Assembly (NCBI RefSeq): GCF_003432065.1
Contig: NZ_QWDE01000003.1
Span: 371,157 to 435,156 of the forward strand
Direction: 5' to 3'
Origin: Mucilaginibacter terrenus
GTDB lineage: Bacteria; Bacteroidota; Bacteroidia; Sphingobacteriales; Sphingobacteriaceae
Length of the DNA stretch: 64,000 nt
Part shown: piece after piece, positions 1 through 10,474 of the stretch
How positions within the stretch are numbered: the first letter of the stretch is position 1
How the letters are laid out: each line of letters opens with the position of its first letter
Translations under genes and position numbers: made by a program
Notes under the pieces: generated by a model
Told to the model about the DNA's origin: nothing
The model's database searches: none
The model's input: only the letters and a program-made list of their open reading frames with translations

Positions 1-1089
1 GTAGTCAACACGTTTACCCAGTAAGTTCTGACGGAAACGGCCTTGCTTACCTTTCAGAATGTCTGAAAGTGATTTTAATGCGCGGTTACCTTCAGTTTTC
101 ACTGCGTTCACCTTACGTGAGTTATCGAACAACGAATCTACAGCTTCCTGCAGCATACGTTTTTCGTTACGTAAGATTACTTCTGGTGCCTTAATCTCGA
201 TCAAACGTTTTAAACGGTTGTTACGGATAATTACACGACGGTAAAGGTCGTTCAAATCGGAGGTAGCAAAACGTCCACCTTCAAGTGGTACCAACGGACG
301 CAACTCAGGCGGGATAACAGGAACGATCTTAACAATCATCCACTCAGGGTTATTCTCAATCCTGGTTCTTGCATCACGGAAAGCCTCAACAACCTGTAAG
401 CGCTTTAAAGCTTCGTTCTTACGTTGCTGTGAAGTTTCATTAGCAGCCTGGTGACGCAGGTTATATGATAACTGGTCAAGGTCAAGCCGTTTCAGAAGAT
501 CTTCTAAAGCCTCAGCACCCATCTTAGCTACAAACTTCTGCGGGTCTTTATCGTCTAAGTATTGGTTTTCCTTTGGTAAGGTATCCAATATATCAAGGTA
601 TTCTTCTTCAGTCAGAAAATCCATTTTAGAGATCCCGTCAGCTTCTTTAATACCTGGTTGTATAACTACATATCTTTCGTAGTAAATAATTAGGTCCAGC
701 CTTTTTGTAGGTAAGCCCAGCAGATAACCTATTTTATTAGGTAACGAGCGGAAATACCATATGTGCGCAACAGGTACCACCAAATTGATGTGGCCCATAC
801 GCTCACGGCGTACTTTCTTTTCGGTTACTTCAACACCGCAGCGGTCGCAAACGATACCTTTGTAACGGATGCGTTTATATTTACCGCAATGGCACTCGTA
901 ATCCTTCACCGGACCAAAAATACGCTCGCAAAACAAACCATCACGTTCAGGCTTGTAAGTACGGTAGTTAATAGTCTCGGGTTTTAAAACCTCACCGCTC
1001 GAACGCTCCAGGATAGACTCCGGAGAGGCTAAGCTGATGGTAATGGTGGTGAAGTTACTCTTGATCTTATTATCCTTTTTGTAAGACAT
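1..1089 (-). CDS. rpoC: DNA-directed RNA polymerase subunit beta' (N-terminal part)
   Basis: Catalytic beta' subunit of RNA polymerase. Only the first 363 codons lie in the window; the reading frame is open to the left edge. The protein starts [12 protein letters not shown], and the beta' zinc-binding site is visible as Cys66, Cys68, Cys81 and Cys84. The segment ends in the clamp region, at LLGKRVDY. The ATG at 1087-1089 is preceded by AAGGAG three bases upstream, an SD-like sequence that most neighbours lack. It follows rpoB by 135 nt in the same direction, the usual rpoBC pair, separated by a repeat-rich spacer. Identity is certain; completeness cannot be judged. Confidence 0.97.
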   Translation of the reverse strand, partial: MSYKKDNKIKSNFTTITISLASPESILERSSGEVLKPETINYRTYKPERDGLFCERIFGPVKDYECHCGKYKRIRYKGIVCDRCGVEVTEKKVRRERMGHINLVVPVAHIWYFRSLPNKIGYLLGLPTKRLDLIIYYERYVVIQPGIKEADGISKMDFLTEEEYLDILDTLPKENQYLDDKDPQKFVAKMGAEALEDLLKRLDLDQLSYNLRHQAANETSQQRKNEALKRLQVVEAFRDARTRIENNPEWMIVKIVPVIPPELRPLVPLEGGRFATSDLNDLYRRVIIRNNRLKRLIEIKAPEVILRNEKRMLQEAVDSLFDNSRKVNAVKTEGNRALKSLSDILKGKQGRFRQNLLGKRVDY

Positions 1090-1112
1090 AGTCTCCTTAA
1101 TTTTAATTGTTG

Positions 1113-1226
1113 AATTAGCGATTTAGCGAATTAGTGACTAAACAATCACCCTCTTACTATACTTGAATTAGTGAGTAAGTAAATCGCGATTAATCACTAA
1201 TTCACTCACTCACTAAATCACTAATT
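1113..1226. repeat. Nested inverted repeats in the rpoB-rpoC spacer
   Basis: The spacer is built from variants of AATTAGTGA and its complement. A perfect 10-bp inverted repeat (GAATTAGTGA at 1165-1174, complement at 1194-1203) sits inside a longer imperfect pair (about 1113-1130 with about 1209-1226). The right arm touches the rpoB stop codon. The same word returns in the tRNA spacer at 10018-10070. Confidence 0.7.
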
Positions 1227-4200
1227 ATTCTAACGTGATATCCAAACCTAAGCCGCGTAACTCATGAACCAATACGTTGAATGATTCAGGAACTGATGGC
1301 GTTGGAAGGTTCTCACCCTTAACAATAGCCTCGTAGGTTTTAGCACGGCCGATAACATCATCCGACTTAACGGTAAGTATCTCCTGTAGAATGTTTGCTG
1401 CACCAAATGCTTCCAGTGCCCAAACCTCCATCTCACCAAAACGCTGACCACCAAACTGTGCTTTACCACCCAATGGCTGCTGTGTAATAAGAGAGTACGG
1501 TCCGATAGAACGGGCGTGCATCTTATCATCAACCATGTGGCCCAGTTTAAGCATGTAGATGATACCTACAGTTGTCTGCTGATCAAAACGATCGCCAGTT
1601 AAACCATTATACAGATAAGTACGGCCTGATTCTGGTAAGCCTGCCTTCTTGATCCACTCTTCTACTTCTCCGTGGCTTGCACCATCAAAAATAGGAGTAG
1701 CAAACTTAACGCCCAACTCTTTACCAGCCCAGCCTAATACAGTTTCATATATTTGGCCAAGGTTCATACGTGAAGGTACACCCAGTGGGTTCAACACAAT
1801 ATCAACCGGTGTACCATCTTCTAGGAATGGCATATCCTCATCGCGAACGATGCGGGCAACAATACCCTTGTTACCGTGGCGGCCTGCCATCTTATCACCC
1901 ACCTTAAGCTTACGCTTTTTAGCGATGTAAACTTTAGCCATTTGCACTATACCTGATGGAAGTTCATCACCTACACTTATCGCGAATTTATCGCGACGGT
2001 AAGCGCCCAGTTCCTCATTTACCTTGATGTTGTAGTTATGCAGCAAAGTTTTGATCTGCTCATTCTTATCATCATCGGTGGTCCACTTAGCAGGATTGAT
2101 ATTCTCGTAGTTAAGTTCAGTAAGTATTTTCTGAGTGAACTTAACACCTTTGGCTACGTAAAGCTCTTTGTAAATGTTGTAAACACCTTGTGATGTCTTA
2201 CCATTTACAATCTCGAACAACTTGTCTATAAGCGTTTCTTTAAGCTCTTTAACGGCTTTGTTGTGCTTAGCGTCAAGTTTCTCAAGCTGTGCTTTTTCTT
2301 CAGCTTTAGTGGTCTTTTTAGCACGGCTGAACAGTTTTGTATCAATAACCACACCTGCTATTGAAGGAGGTGTTTTTAATGATGCATCCTTAACGTCGCC
2401 TGCTTTGTCACCAAATATTGCACGTAATAGCTTTTCTTCGGGTGATGGGTCAGATTCTCCTTTTGGAGTGATCTTACCAATCAAGATATCGCCTTCTTTA
2501 ACCTCGGCACCTACACGGATGATACCATCTTCGTCAAGGTCCTTAGTTGCTTCTTCCGAAACGTTAGGGATATCTGGTGTCAATTCCTCTTCGCCACGTT
2601 TTGTATCACGTACTTCAAGCTCAAACTCTTCTACGTGAAGCGAAGTAAATATATCCTGCGATACAACACGCTCAGATATAACAATCGCATCCTCGAAGTT
2701 GTAACCCTGCCAAGGCATGAATGCCACTTTAAGGTTACGGCCTAAGGCAAGCTCACCATTTTGTGTAGCGTAGCCTTCGCAAAGCACCTCACCTTTTGTT
2801 ACCCTTTGGCCTTTTTTAACAATTGGCTTAAGGTTAATGGTAGTGCTCTGGTTGGTTTTCTTGAACTTGGTTAATATATAGCTTCTTGTATCACCTTCGA
2901 ATGAAACCAAACGGTCCATTTCGTTACGGTCATACTTGATCTTAATTTCATTAGCGTCAACATACTCTACTACACCATCGCCTTCAGCGTTGATAAGCGT
3001 ACGAGAGTCCTTAGCCACACGGCCTTCCAAACCTGTACCTACAATTGGCGCCTCAGGGCGTAAAAGCGGCACAGCCTGGCGCTGCATGTTAGATCCCATC
3101 AACGCACGGTTAGCATCATCATGCTCTAAGAATGGAATTAATGAAGCTGCTATTGACGTGATCTGGTTTGGAGCGATGTCCATCAAATCAAGTCTTTCCG
3201 GCTCGATGATCGGGAAGTCACCTTCGTAACGTGCTTTTACACGTGGCGTAGCAAATTCACCTTTATCATCATAAACGGCGTTGGCCTGTCCAATGGTTTT
3301 GCCATCTTCATCTTCTGCAGATAAATAAATAACTGGCTCATCAACCTGTACTTTACCTTCAACCACACGTTTGTACGGTGTTTCGATAAAGCCTAAGTTA
3401 TTGATCTTAGCGTGTACGCAAAGAGACGAGATCAGACCGATGTTCGGGCCTTCTGGAGTCTCAATGGTACATAACCTGCCGTAGTGCGTATAGTGTACGT
3501 CACGTACCTCGAAACCTGCACGCTCACGTGAAAGACCGCCTGGCCCAAGGGCTGACAGACGACGCTTGTGCGTGATCTCTGCCAGTGGATTGGTTTGGTC
3601 CATGAACTGTGAAAGCTGGTTGGTACCGAAGAACGAGTTGATAACTGAAGACAGTGTACGCGCGTTGATCAGGTCGGTTGGTGTGAACACCTCGTTGTCG
3701 CGAATGTTCATACGCTCACGAATGGTACGAGCCATACGCGCTAAACCCACACCAAACTGTGCATAAAGCTGCTCACCTACAGTACGAACACGACGGTTAG
3801 ACAAGTGGTCAATATCATCAACCTCAGCTTTTGAGTTGATAAGTTTGATCAGGTATTTAACAATCGCGATGATGTCCTGCTTGGTAAGCACCTTTGTCTC
3901 ATCAGATGTGTTAAGCTTTAGCTTACGGTTAATGCGGTAACGACCCACATCACCTAAATCATATCTTTTATCAGAGAAGAATAAACGATCGATTATACCA
4001 CGTGCAGTTTCTTCATCAGGTGGTTCGGCGTTACGCAGCTGGCGGTAAATGTGCTCAACGGCTTCTTTCTCCGAGTTGGAGGTATCTTTTTGTAAAGTAT
4101 TGTATATAATAGTGTAATCACCGCTGGTTGCAGCATCTTCCTTGTTAAGGATGATGGTCTTAACACCAGAATCAATGATCATATCGATGTGATCGTCTTC

Positions 4201-5028
4201 CAGAATGGTTTCACGCTCAAGAATGATCTCATTACGAGGGATAGAAACCACCTCACCGGTGTCTTCATCAACGAAGTCTTCTATCCAAGTTTTAAGCACC
4301 CTTGCAGCAAGCTTGCGGCCGATGAATTTCTTCAAGCCAGATTTGCTTACTTTAACCTCATCGGCAAGTTCAAACAACTCTAATATGTCTTTATCAGAAT
4401 CGTAACCTATGGCACGAAGAAGCGTTGTAACCGGGAATTTTTTCTTACGGTCAATGTAAGCGTACATCACGTTGTTAACGTCTGTAGCAAACTCTATCCA
4501 TGAACCTTTGAAAGGTATAACACGGGCAGAGTACAGTTTAGTACCGTTTGTGTGGCGGCTTTGGCCAAAGAACACACCTGGCGAACGGTGTAACTGAGAT
4601 ACAATTACACGCTCGGCACCGTTGATAACAAATGTACCTTTAGGTGTCATGTACGGGATAGTACCCAGGTACACGTCCTGTACAATTGTTTCAAAATCTT
4701 CGTGCTCAGCATCGTTGCAGCTAAGGCGAAGTTTTGCTTTCAATGGCACGCTGTAAGTTAACCCGCGCTCGATACACTCGCGTATATCATAACGTGGCGG
4801 GTCAATAAAGTAATCCAGGAACTCCAGCACGAAGATGTTCCTTGAATCAGAAATCGGAAAGTTCTCTGCGAATACTTTAAACAAACCTTCTTTGTAGCGG
4901 TTGTCTGAAGTGGTTTCTAATTGAAAAAATTCCTGGAAAGATTGCAACTGTACATCCAGAAAATCGGGGTAGTCAAGTACCTTCCGGCTGGTTGCAAAGT
5001 TTACTCTTTGATCAATAGTGTTTGCCAA
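1225..5028 (-). CDS. rpoB: DNA-directed RNA polymerase subunit beta
   Basis: Beta subunit of RNA polymerase, 1267 residues, the usual length in Bacteroidota. The rifampicin-binding cluster lies at about residues 464-500 ([30 protein letters not shown]). The Asp, His and Ser positions most often mutated in resistant strains are wild type, so rifampicin susceptibility at this target is the inference. The C-terminal clamp motif [20 protein letters not shown], which contacts beta', is intact. The ATG at 5028 has no SD. It lies downstream of rplL, separated by 209 nt with two inverted repeats that could adjust polymerase versus L7/L12 output. Confidence 0.99.
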   Translation of the reverse strand: MANTIDQRVNFATSRKVLDYPDFLDVQLQSFQEFFQLETTSDNRYKEGLFKVFAENFPISDSRNIFVLEFLDYFIDPPRYDIRECIERGLTYSVPLKAKLRLSCNDAEHEDFETIVQDVYLGTIPYMTPKGTFVINGAERVIVSQLHRSPGVFFGQSRHTNGTKLYSARVIPFKGSWIEFATDVNNVMYAYIDRKKKFPVTTLLRAIGYDSDKDILELFELADEVKVSKSGLKKFIGRKLAARVLKTWIEDFVDEDTGEVVSIPRNEIILERETILEDDHIDMIIDSGVKTIILNKEDAATSGDYTIIYNTLQKDTSNSEKEAVEHIYRQLRNAEPPDEETARGIIDRLFFSDKRYDLGDVGRYRINRKLKLNTSDETKVLTKQDIIAIVKYLIKLINSKAEVDDIDHLSNRRVRTVGEQLYAQFGVGLARMARTIRERMNIRDNEVFTPTDLINARTLSSVINSFFGTNQLSQFMDQTNPLAEITHKRRLSALGPGGLSRERAGFEVRDVHYTHYGRLCTIETPEGPNIGLISSLCVHAKINNLGFIETPYKRVVEGKVQVDEPVIYLSAEDEDGKTIGQANAVYDDKGEFATPRVKARYEGDFPIIEPERLDLMDIAPNQITSIAASLIPFLEHDDANRALMGSNMQRQAVPLLRPEAPIVGTGLEGRVAKDSRTLINAEGDGVVEYVDANEIKIKYDRNEMDRLVSFEGDTRSYILTKFKKTNQSTTINLKPIVKKGQRVTKGEVLCEGYATQNGELALGRNLKVAFMPWQGYNFEDAIVISERVVSQDIFTSLHVEEFELEVRDTKRGEEELTPDIPNVSEEATKDLDEDGIIRVGAEVKEGDILIGKITPKGESDPSPEEKLLRAIFGDKAGDVKDASLKTPPSIAGVVIDTKLFSRAKKTTKAEEKAQLEKLDAKHNKAVKELKETLIDKLFEIVNGKTSQGVYNIYKELYVAKGVKFTQKILTELNYENINPAKWTTDDDKNEQIKTLLHNYNIKVNEELGAYRRDKFAISVGDELPSGIVQMAKVYIAKKRKLKVGDKMAGRHGNKGIVARIVRDEDMPFLEDGTPVDIVLNPLGVPSRMNLGQIYETVLGWAGKELGVKFATPIFDGASHGEVEEWIKKAGLPESGRTYLYNGLTGDRFDQQTTVGIIYMLKLGHMVDDKMHARSIGPYSLITQQPLGGKAQFGGQRFGEMEVWALEAFGAANILQEILTVKSDDVIGRAKTYEAIVKGENLPTPSVPESFNVLVHELRGLGLDITLE

Positions 5029-5063
5029 GGTATTATAATTTTAATTTATTAAACCTGTTTTGG

Positions 5064-5157
5064 TGTGAGATAAGGTATTAGATATGAGGCTGATCAATGT
5101 CAATTTTAGCTAGTCTGATTATGAAACCGGGCGAAAACTCACATCTATTATCTCACA
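5064..5157. repeat. Imperfect inverted repeat upstream of rpoB
   Basis: The left arm at 5064-5088 (starts TGTGAGATAA) pairs with the right arm at 5138-5157 (ends TTATCTCACA), with a 5-nt insertion in the left arm. It lies in the rplL-rpoB spacer and would fold in the leftward transcript shortly before the rpoB start. Confidence 0.6.
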
Positions 5158-5182
5158 TTCCATATCAGTACTATATAAACAG

Positions 5183-5224
5183 CAATAGACCCCGACCATT
5201 AACGGTCGGAGTCTGATGCTATTG
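5183..5224 (-). terminator. Hairpin between rplL and rpoB (partial terminator or attenuator candidate)
   Basis: GACCCCGACC (5188-5197) pairs with GGTCGGAGTC (5204-5213) around a short loop, and CAATAG/CTATTG extends the base of the stem. On the leftward transcript it follows the rplL stop by 13 nt. There is no long U-tract, so partial termination or mRNA processing is more likely than a full stop. An attenuator at this place is known in other bacteria; its role here is inferred. Confidence 0.6.
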
Positions 5225-5237
5225 TGTGGGGGTTAAA

Positions 5238-5624
5238 TTATTTAACCTCAACTACCGCTCCGGCTTCCTCTAATTGTTTTTTCAGAGATTCAGCTTCTTC
5301 TTTAGTTACACCGGTTTTCACTTCTTTAGGAGCGCCGTCAACTAAATCTTTAGCTTCTTTCAAGCCAAGGCCTGTAAGGTCTTTTACCAATTTAACAACC
5401 GCTAATTTCTGACCACCTGCTTCTTTCAGGATTACGTCAAATGCAGTTTGCTCAGCAGCAGCAGCAGGAGCGTCATCGCCACCACCAGCAGCAGGAGCAG
5501 CAACAGCAACAGCTGCAGCTGCTGGCTCAATGCCATACTCATCTTTTAATATCTGAGCTAATTCGTTTACTTCCTTTACTGTTAAGTTTACCAACTGTTC
5601 AGCAAACGCTTTTAAATCCGCCAT
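5238..5624 (-). CDS. rplL: 50S ribosomal protein bL12 (L7/L12)
   Basis: Stalk protein of the large ribosomal subunit, 128 residues. Dimers bind L10 and recruit translation GTPases. The order is typical: N-terminal dimerisation helix ([22 protein letters not shown]), an Ala-rich flexible hinge at about residues 35-58, then the globular factor-binding domain with [20 protein letters not shown] near the C-terminus. It follows rplJ by 61 nt, the universal rplJL order. The ATG at 5624 has no SD. Confidence 0.98.
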   Translation of the reverse strand: MADLKAFAEQLVNLTVKEVNELAQILKDEYGIEPAAAAVAVAAPAAGGGDDAPAAAAEQTAFDVILKEAGGQKLAVVKLVKDLTGLGLKEAKDLVDGAPKEVKTGVTKEEAESLKKQLEEAGAVVEVK

Positions 5625-5685
5625 TTTATTTTTTGTTTTTACTGTAATACTTTTTGTTTGAATCGAACTTTTAATGAGGCGTTCG

Positions 5686-6204
5686 TTAACCTCTTTCTTG
5701 TAATGTTTTCACAACACCTGCCAGTATATTTCCGCCTGATTGTAATGCAGAAACAACGTTTTTTGCCGGTGATTGCAGTAAGCCTATAACCTCGCCTATC
5801 AATTGTTCCTTTGATTTCAAGTTGATCAAAGTATCCAGCTGATTGTCGCCAACGAAAACAGCCTGATCGATGTAAGCTGCTTTAAGTACAGGTTTGTCAC
5901 CTTTTTTCCTAAGCTTTTTGATCAGCTTGGCAGGAGCCGTTGCCGATTTAGAGAAAAGGATAGATGATGAACCTTTTAAAACATCATATATCGGGCTAAA
6001 ATCGCCACCGGCAGCTTCCATAGCTTTTTTTATCAAGCTGTTTTTTGCTACCTGCATGGTAATCTCGTTTTCGAAGCACTGACGACGGATATCATTAACT
6101 TTTGCAACCGTAAGATCAGCGGTATCAGTAATGTAGAAATTACCGTACTCTTTCATCTGCTCAGTAAGGGCAACAACAAGGTCGTATTTTTCTTCTTTTG
6201 TCAT
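5686..6204 (-). CDS. rplJ: 50S ribosomal protein uL10
   Basis: L10, 172 residues, the base of the ribosomal stalk. The N-terminal domain binds 23S rRNA and the C-terminal helix carries L7/L12 dimers. It begins [20 protein letters not shown] and holds the family segment [19 protein letters not shown]. Its start lies 2 nt after the rplA stop, so there is no room for a separate L10 leader of the E. coli kind in front of it. Any autoregulation would have to act inside rplA or further upstream. Confidence 0.98.
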   Translation of the reverse strand: MTKEEKYDLVVALTEQMKEYGNFYITDTADLTVAKVNDIRRQCFENEITMQVAKNSLIKKAMEAAGGDFSPIYDVLKGSSSILFSKSATAPAKLIKKLRKKGDKPVLKAAYIDQAVFVGDNQLDTLINLKSKEQLIGEVIGLLQSPAKNVVSALQSGGNILAGVVKTLQERG

Positions 6205-6206
6205 GA

Positions 6207-6905
6207 TTAGATCCCCGCTACTGATTTAGTTTCAACTGTTATACCCGGCGACATTGTCGACGAAAGGTGTATACTCTTAAAATAAGTTCCTTTAGCTGCT
6301 GACGGTTTCAATTTAGAAAGAGTTTGCAATACTTCTAATGCGTTCTCATAAATCTTGTCTGCAGAGAAAGAAGCCTTTCCTATCGAGGTATGGATGATAC
6401 CGGTTTTGTCAACCTTGAAATCGATCTTACCACCTTTTACCTCAGTTACAGCTTTACCAACTTCGGTTGTTACTGTACCTGATTTAGGGTTAGGCATTAA
6501 GTTACGCGGACCGAGAATACGACCCAAACGACCTACTTTAGCCATAACACTTGGCATTGTTATGATAATATCAACATCAGTCCATCCGCCTTCGATCTTG
6601 GCGATAAATTCGTCCAAACCTACGTAATCTGCACCTGCATCTTTTGCTTCTTGTTCCTTATCAGGAGTACAAAGCACTAATACACGTACAGTTTTACCGG
6701 TTCCGTGAGGTAAGGTAGCTATACCACGCACCATTTGATTGGCTTTACGTGGGTCAACACCTAAACGTACATCAATATCAACTGAGGAATCAAACTTGGT
6801 ATTGGTAATTTCCTTTACCAAAGCTGATGCATCCTGTAATGTGTAAGCCTTGTTCGCCTCAATTTTGGAAAGTGCCGCTTTTTGATTTTTTGTTAATCTT
6901 GCCAC
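6207..6905 (-). CDS. rplA: 50S ribosomal protein uL1
   Basis: L1, 232 residues, binds 23S rRNA at the E-site stalk. The signature [21 protein letters not shown] lies at about residues 125-145. The start codon is GTG (6903-6905, GTG GCA AGA for Met-Ala-Arg); no nearby in-frame ATG gives a better N-terminus. It is 67 nt downstream of rplK and 2 nt upstream of rplJ. In other bacteria L1 represses the L11-L1 mRNA; no clear copy of its binding fold was found here. Confidence 0.98.
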   Translation of the reverse strand: MARLTKNQKAALSKIEANKAYTLQDASALVKEITNTKFDSSVDIDVRLGVDPRKANQMVRGIATLPHGTGKTVRVLVLCTPDKEQEAKDAGADYVGLDEFIAKIEGGWTDVDIIITMPSVMAKVGRLGRILGPRNLMPNPKSGTVTTEVGKAVTEVKGGKIDFKVDKTGIIHTSIGKASFSADKIYENALEVLQTLSKLKPSAAKGTYFKSIHLSSTMSPGITVETKSVAGI

Positions 6906-6972
6906 TGTCTTAAACTGATTTGTATAAATTAATTTTTATTTCGTTTAGCAAATTACTTTGCTTGCGAAATTG

Positions 6973-7413
6973 TTAGTTCCAGGGAGCCGTACCTGATACG
7001 GTGATTCCCATACTGCGGGCAGTACCTGCCACCATTTTCATGGCTGATTCTACTGTAAATGCATTCAAATCGGTCATTTTATCTTTAGCAATGGTCTCAA
7101 CCTGATCCCAATTTACATTACCAACTTTTTTACGGTTAGGCTCTGCAGAACCACCCTTAAGGCCAGTAGCTTCTAAAAGCTGAATTGCCACAGGAGGGGT
7201 TTTAATGATAAAATCAAACGACTTATCGACATAAACAGTAATAACTACCGGAAGCACTTTACCAGCTTTATCCTGGGTACGTGCGTTGAACTGCTTGCAA
7301 AACTCCATTATGTTCACACCTTTTGCACCCAATGCTGGGCCAATTGGCGGAGATGGGTTTGCAGCGCCGCCCTTCACCTGTAGCTTTACCATCGCACCGA
7401 CTTCTTTTGCCAT
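6973..7413 (-). CDS. rplK: 50S ribosomal protein uL11
   Basis: L11, 146 residues, part of the GTPase-associated centre. It begins [20 protein letters not shown] followed by the [14 protein letters not shown] signature, with an rRNA-binding C-terminal domain that ends [12 protein letters not shown]. It lies 158 nt downstream of nusG and is followed by rplA. That 158-nt leader shows a short TGTTA/TAACA pair but nothing strong enough to call a regulator. No SD. Confidence 0.98.
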   Translation of the reverse strand: MAKEVGAMVKLQVKGGAANPSPPIGPALGAKGVNIMEFCKQFNARTQDKAGKVLPVVITVYVDKSFDFIIKTPPVAIQLLEATGLKGGSAEPNRKKVGNVNWDQVETIAKDKMTDLNAFTVESAMKMVAGTARSMGITVSGTAPWN

Positions 7414-7571
7414 TTTACTTTGTTTTAATTATAACTCAATGTTAGTAAGTGGAAGCTAAGTAACATTTAAGATTTTTTGAGTGTCGCCGGTGATTGATTA
7501 CCCGTTTATATCAGCACTCGTTAATATTCTGTTTAACTGATTGCAGTTATTGCTAACGTGCAATCTTTAAC

Positions 7572-8114
7572 TTATTCTTTTTCAACCTGCATGTAATTCA
7601 ACTCAAGCGGCGTACGGCGCCCGAATATCTTTACCATTACCTTCAGTTTCTTCTTCTCTTCGTTTACTTCTTCAATAACACCGCTGAAGCCGTTGAAAGG
7701 GCCATCCATAACTTTTACGTTTTCCCCTACATAGTAAGGCACGCTCATGGTCTCTGTTTGTGCACTCATCTCGTCAACCTTACCCAAAATACGGTTAACT
7801 TCTGTTTGGCGAAGCGGAATTGCATTACCGGCTTTGTCGCCTAGAAAACCAATTACACTATTGATATTCTTAATGATGTGCTCCAGTTCACCATCGAGCT
7901 GAGCTTCCATTAATACATATCCAGGGAAATAGTTGCGCTCTTTTGCGATCTTTTTCCCATCGCGCATTTGGTAATATTTTTCGGTAGGGATCAATACTTG
8001 CGGAACAAGGTGGGTAATGCCTAAACGGTTTACTTCGGCATCAATATATTGCTTTACCTTTTTTTCTTTACCGCTGATAGCCCTAACTACGTACCACTTT
8101 AATTGATCGCTCAT
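7572..8114 (-). CDS. nusG: Transcription termination/antitermination factor NusG
   Basis: NusG, 180 residues, binds RNA polymerase and couples transcription to Rho or the ribosome. The N-terminal NGN domain starts at [19 protein letters not shown] and includes [11 protein letters not shown] at about residue 60. The C-terminal KOW domain is at about residues 127-175 ([20 protein letters not shown]). It follows secE by 12 nt, the usual secE-nusG pair. The length is normal and shows no insertion of the specialised NusG paralogues. Confidence 0.98.
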   Translation of the reverse strand: MSDQLKWYVVRAISGKEKKVKQYIDAEVNRLGITHLVPQVLIPTEKYYQMRDGKKIAKERNYFPGYVLMEAQLDGELEHIIKNINSVIGFLGDKAGNAIPLRQTEVNRILGKVDEMSAQTETMSVPYYVGENVKVMDGPFNGFSGVIEEVNEEKKKLKVMVKIFGRRTPLELNYMQVEKE

Positions 8115-8126
8115 TTATATATATAA

Positions 8127-8321
8127 TTAGGCTAAAGAAGTATAAAATTGATTGAGCAGGTAACCAATTATCTGGTCCATGCCAAAAATTATCATAGCAA
8201 TGATAATTGCAGCAACCAGTACCAAAATAGCGCTGTTCTGCAATTCTCTCCAGGTTGGCCAGGTTACTTTCTCGGTCAACTCTATGTATGATTCCTTTAT
8301 ATACTCAGCTACACCAGCCAT
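8127..8321 (-). CDS. secE: Preprotein translocase subunit SecE
   Basis: SecE, 64 residues, a short single-helix form. The amphipathic segment (YIKESYIELTEKVTWPTWRE, with the conserved KVTWPT) is followed by one membrane helix (LVLVAAIIIAMIIFGMDQII). It clamps SecY in the translocon. It lies between tRNA-Trp and nusG, the conserved trnW-secE-nusG arrangement. No SD is visible before the ATG. Confidence 0.96.
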   Translation of the reverse strand: MAGVAEYIKESYIELTEKVTWPTWRELQNSAILVLVAAIIIAMIIFGMDQIIGYLLNQFYTSLA

Positions 8322-8339
8322 ATTAATTCATTACTTAAG

Positions 8340-8410
8340 CACGGGAACAAGGATTCGAACCCTGATCAAAGGTTTTGGAGACCTCTATTCTACCGTTGAA
8401 CTATTCCCGT
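8340..8410 (-). tRNA. trnW: tRNA-Trp (CCA)
   Basis: Seen as a cloverleaf on the minus strand: acceptor ACGGGAA pairs with TTCCCGT, discriminator G, anticodon loop CTCCAAA (anticodon CCA) and a GGTTCGAATCC T-arm. The trnW-secE order is conserved in many bacteria. No CCA end is encoded. Confidence 0.95.
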
Positions 8411-8448
8411 GTATAACCTTTACAGGCTTAATACTTTACTTATTATAT

Positions 8449-8485
8449 TAACAAAGTACTCAGGATAAACCCGAGTACTTTGTTA
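8449..8485 (-). promoter_or_regulatory. 13-bp perfect hairpin between tuf and tRNA-Trp
   Basis: TAACAAAGTACTC pairs exactly with GAGTACTTTGTTA around an 11-nt loop. It follows tuf and precedes tRNA-Trp/secE in the leftward transcript. The downstream side is AT-rich (TAATATAATAAG) without a U-run, so partial termination or an RNA-processing site is more likely than full termination. A smaller CCCGC/GCGGG hairpin lies at 8508-8519, just after the tuf stop. Confidence 0.6.
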
Positions 8486-8528
8486 TATAAATTAACCTTT
8501 CCATTTTCCCGCAAGCGGGTAAGGAGGA

Positions 8529-9716
8529 TTATTTTAAGATTTCAGTTACCTGACCGGCACCTACTGTACGACCACCCTCACGGATAGCGAAACGTAAACC
8601 TTTTTCCATTGCGATAGCATTGATCAGCTTTACAGTGATGGTAACGTTATCACCAGGCATAACCATTTCTACGCCTTCAGCAAGTGTGATCTCGCCAGTT
8701 ACGTCAGTTGTACGGAAGTAGAACTGCGGACGGTATTTGTTGAAGAATGGAGTGTGACGGCCACCTTCAGCTTTTGACAATACGTAAACTTCTGCTTTGA
8801 AATCAGTGTGTGGGTTAACTGAACCTGGTTTGCAAATAACCATACCACGACGTATATCAGTTTTTTCAATACCACGTAACAATAAACCTACGTTGTCACC
8901 AGCTTCACCACGATCAAGGATCTTGCGGAACATCTCAACACCAGTTACGGTTGATTTCAAGTTCTCAGCACCCATACCCAAGATGTCAACAGGCTCACCA
9001 GAGTTGATAACACCACGCTCGATACGACCAGTTGCAACAGTACCACGACCAGTGATCGAGAATACGTCCTCAACAGGCATCAAGAAAGGAAGGTCTGTCA
9101 AACGTGGAGGAATTGGGATGTAGCTATCTACAGCATCCATTAACTCCATAATTTTAGCTACCCATTTAGGATCGCCGTTCAAGCCACCAAGGGCAGAACC
9201 TTGAATAACAGGGATATCATCACCAGGGAAATCGTAGAATGATAATAATTCGCGGATTTCCATTTCAACTAACTCTAACAACTCAGGATCATCAACCATG
9301 TCCACTTTGTTCATGAACACAACCAATGAAGGTACACCTACCTGACGAGCCAAAAGGATGTGTTCGCGAGTTTGTGGCATAGGACCATCAGTAGCAGCAA
9401 CCACAATGATTGCACCGTCCATCTGAGCAGCACCAGTAACCATGTTCTTCACATAGTCAGCGTGACCCGGGCAGTCAACGTGAGCATAGTGACGGTTAGC
9501 AGTTGAATATTCAACGTGAGCGGTATTGATTGTAATACCACGTTCTTTTTCTTCAGGAGCTGAGTCAATTGAATCAAATGAACGAGCTTCTGATAAACCA
9601 GCGTCAGCCAATACTTTAGTGATAGCTGCGGTAAGAGTAGTTTTACCGTGGTCAACGTGACCGATAGTACCGATGTTTAAGTGCGGCTTACTGCGGTCAA
9701 ATTTTTCTTTTGCCAT
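8529..9716 (-). CDS. tuf: Elongation factor Tu
   Basis: EF-Tu, 395 residues, delivers aminoacyl-tRNA to the ribosome. The P-loop GHVDHGKT is at residues 19-26, followed by the switch region [21 protein letters not shown], and NKVD for guanine recognition. Domains 2 and 3 are full length and end with [17 protein letters not shown]. It sits inside the tRNA cluster, 54 nt after tRNA-Thr(GGT). No SD is seen before the ATG despite the expected high expression, as is usual for Bacteroidota. Confidence 0.99.
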   Translation of the reverse strand: MAKEKFDRSKPHLNIGTIGHVDHGKTTLTAAITKVLADAGLSEARSFDSIDSAPEEKERGITINTAHVEYSTANRHYAHVDCPGHADYVKNMVTGAAQMDGAIIVVAATDGPMPQTREHILLARQVGVPSLVVFMNKVDMVDDPELLELVEMEIRELLSFYDFPGDDIPVIQGSALGGLNGDPKWVAKIMELMDAVDSYIPIPPRLTDLPFLMPVEDVFSITGRGTVATGRIERGVINSGEPVDILGMGAENLKSTVTGVEMFRKILDRGEAGDNVGLLLRGIEKTDIRRGMVICKPGSVNPHTDFKAEVYVLSKAEGGRHTPFFNKYRPQFYFRTTDVTGEITLAEGVEMVMPGDNVTITVKLINAIAMEKGLRFAIREGGRTVGAGQVTEILK

Positions 9717-9770
9717 GATTTATTTTGTTTGTAGGTTAATTTATAATTTATATAATATGTTACTATTATG

Positions 9771-9842
<72 letters not shown>

Positions 9843-9923
9843 TGATTGTATTCTCAATCGCTTGTTGTGTTATTTCAGGTATAGTACCTTAGCTAACTAC
9901 CCACGCAACCGATGAACTAACAG

Positions 9924-9996
9924 AGCGGAAGACGAGGTTCGAACTCGCGACCTATAGCTTGGAAGGCTATCGCTCTACCAACTGAGCTACTTCCGC
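9924..9996 (-). tRNA. trnG: tRNA-Gly (TCC)
   Basis: Cloverleaf on the minus strand: acceptor GCGGAAG with CTTCCGC, anticodon stem ATAGC/GCTAT around loop CTTCCAA (anticodon TCC), T-arm GCGAGTTCGAACCTCGT. It is cotranscribed with the other tRNAs of the cluster. Confidence 0.95.
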
Positions 9997-10017
9997 TTTT
10001 TCAATTCTTAAAAATAA

Positions 10018-10070
10018 ATTAGTGATTTAATGATATCATGATTACTCATAAACTCATTAAATCACTAATT
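10018..10070. repeat. Inverted repeat between tRNA-Tyr and tRNA-Gly
   Basis: AATTAGTGATTTAATGA (10018-10034) faces its exact complement TCATTAAATCACTAATT (10054-10070), a 17-bp perfect stem with a 19-nt loop. The word is shared with the rpoB-rpoC spacer. It could separate the tRNA precursors for processing. Confidence 0.75.
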
Positions 10071-10074
10071 AAAG

Positions 10075-10155
10075 TGGGGAGAGAAGGATTCGAACCTTCG
10101 TAGCCGAAGCAACGGATTTACAGTCCGTCCCATTTGACCGCTCTGGTATCTCCCC
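10075..10155 (-). tRNA. trnY: tRNA-Tyr (GTA)
   Basis: Class II tRNA of 81 nt with a long variable arm: acceptor GGGGAGA with TCTCCCC, discriminator A, anticodon stem ACGGA/TCCGT around loop CTGTAAA (anticodon GTA). Confidence 0.95.
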
Positions 10156-10219
10156 ATTTGTTGATTTCGGACCTGCAGTGCTAAGTGGAAGCTAGACACC
10201 ACATTTCCGAAATAAACAG

Positions 10220-10292
<73 letters not shown>

Positions 10293-10374
10293 TTATATTT
10301 TTAAGCTTTTAATCAAATTAAAGAACTTTCTCCCTTTAAAGTTTGTTGTTTGATGACCTCCTTGAAAGGGACTG

Positions 10375-10403
10375 CAAATCTACAAAAATTAATATCTGTA
10401 CAA
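10375..10403 (-). promoter_or_regulatory. Promoter for the tRNA-tuf-rpl-rpo cluster
   Basis: On the minus strand TTG (10401-10403), an 18-nt spacer and TAGATTTG (10375-10382) match the Bacteroidota housekeeping form (about -33 TTG/TTTG, -7 TAnnTTTG). It lies just after the hpf terminator and 83 nt before tRNA-Thr(TGT), where a promoter is needed. Confidence 0.7.
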
Positions 10404-10414
10404 AACTTTTTTGC

Positions 10415-10448
10415 AAAAAAAATCGGCAGGCTAAAAACCTGCCGATTT
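10415..10448 (-). terminator. Intrinsic terminator after hpf
   Basis: An 11-bp perfect stem (AAATCGGCAGG 10420-10430 with CCTGCCGATTT 10438-10448), followed on the minus strand by a run of T residues. It lies 26 nt past the hpf stop and insulates the tRNA promoter. Confidence 0.9.
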
Positions 10449-10474
10449 GGGAGTAAAAACTCCGGTTCTTATAC

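Noticed and set aside
2222..2638. Long plus-strand frames antisense to rpoB and other conserved genes
   Set aside because: They are shadows of strongly conserved genes, with no family, no promoter and unnatural Ser/Leu-rich composition.
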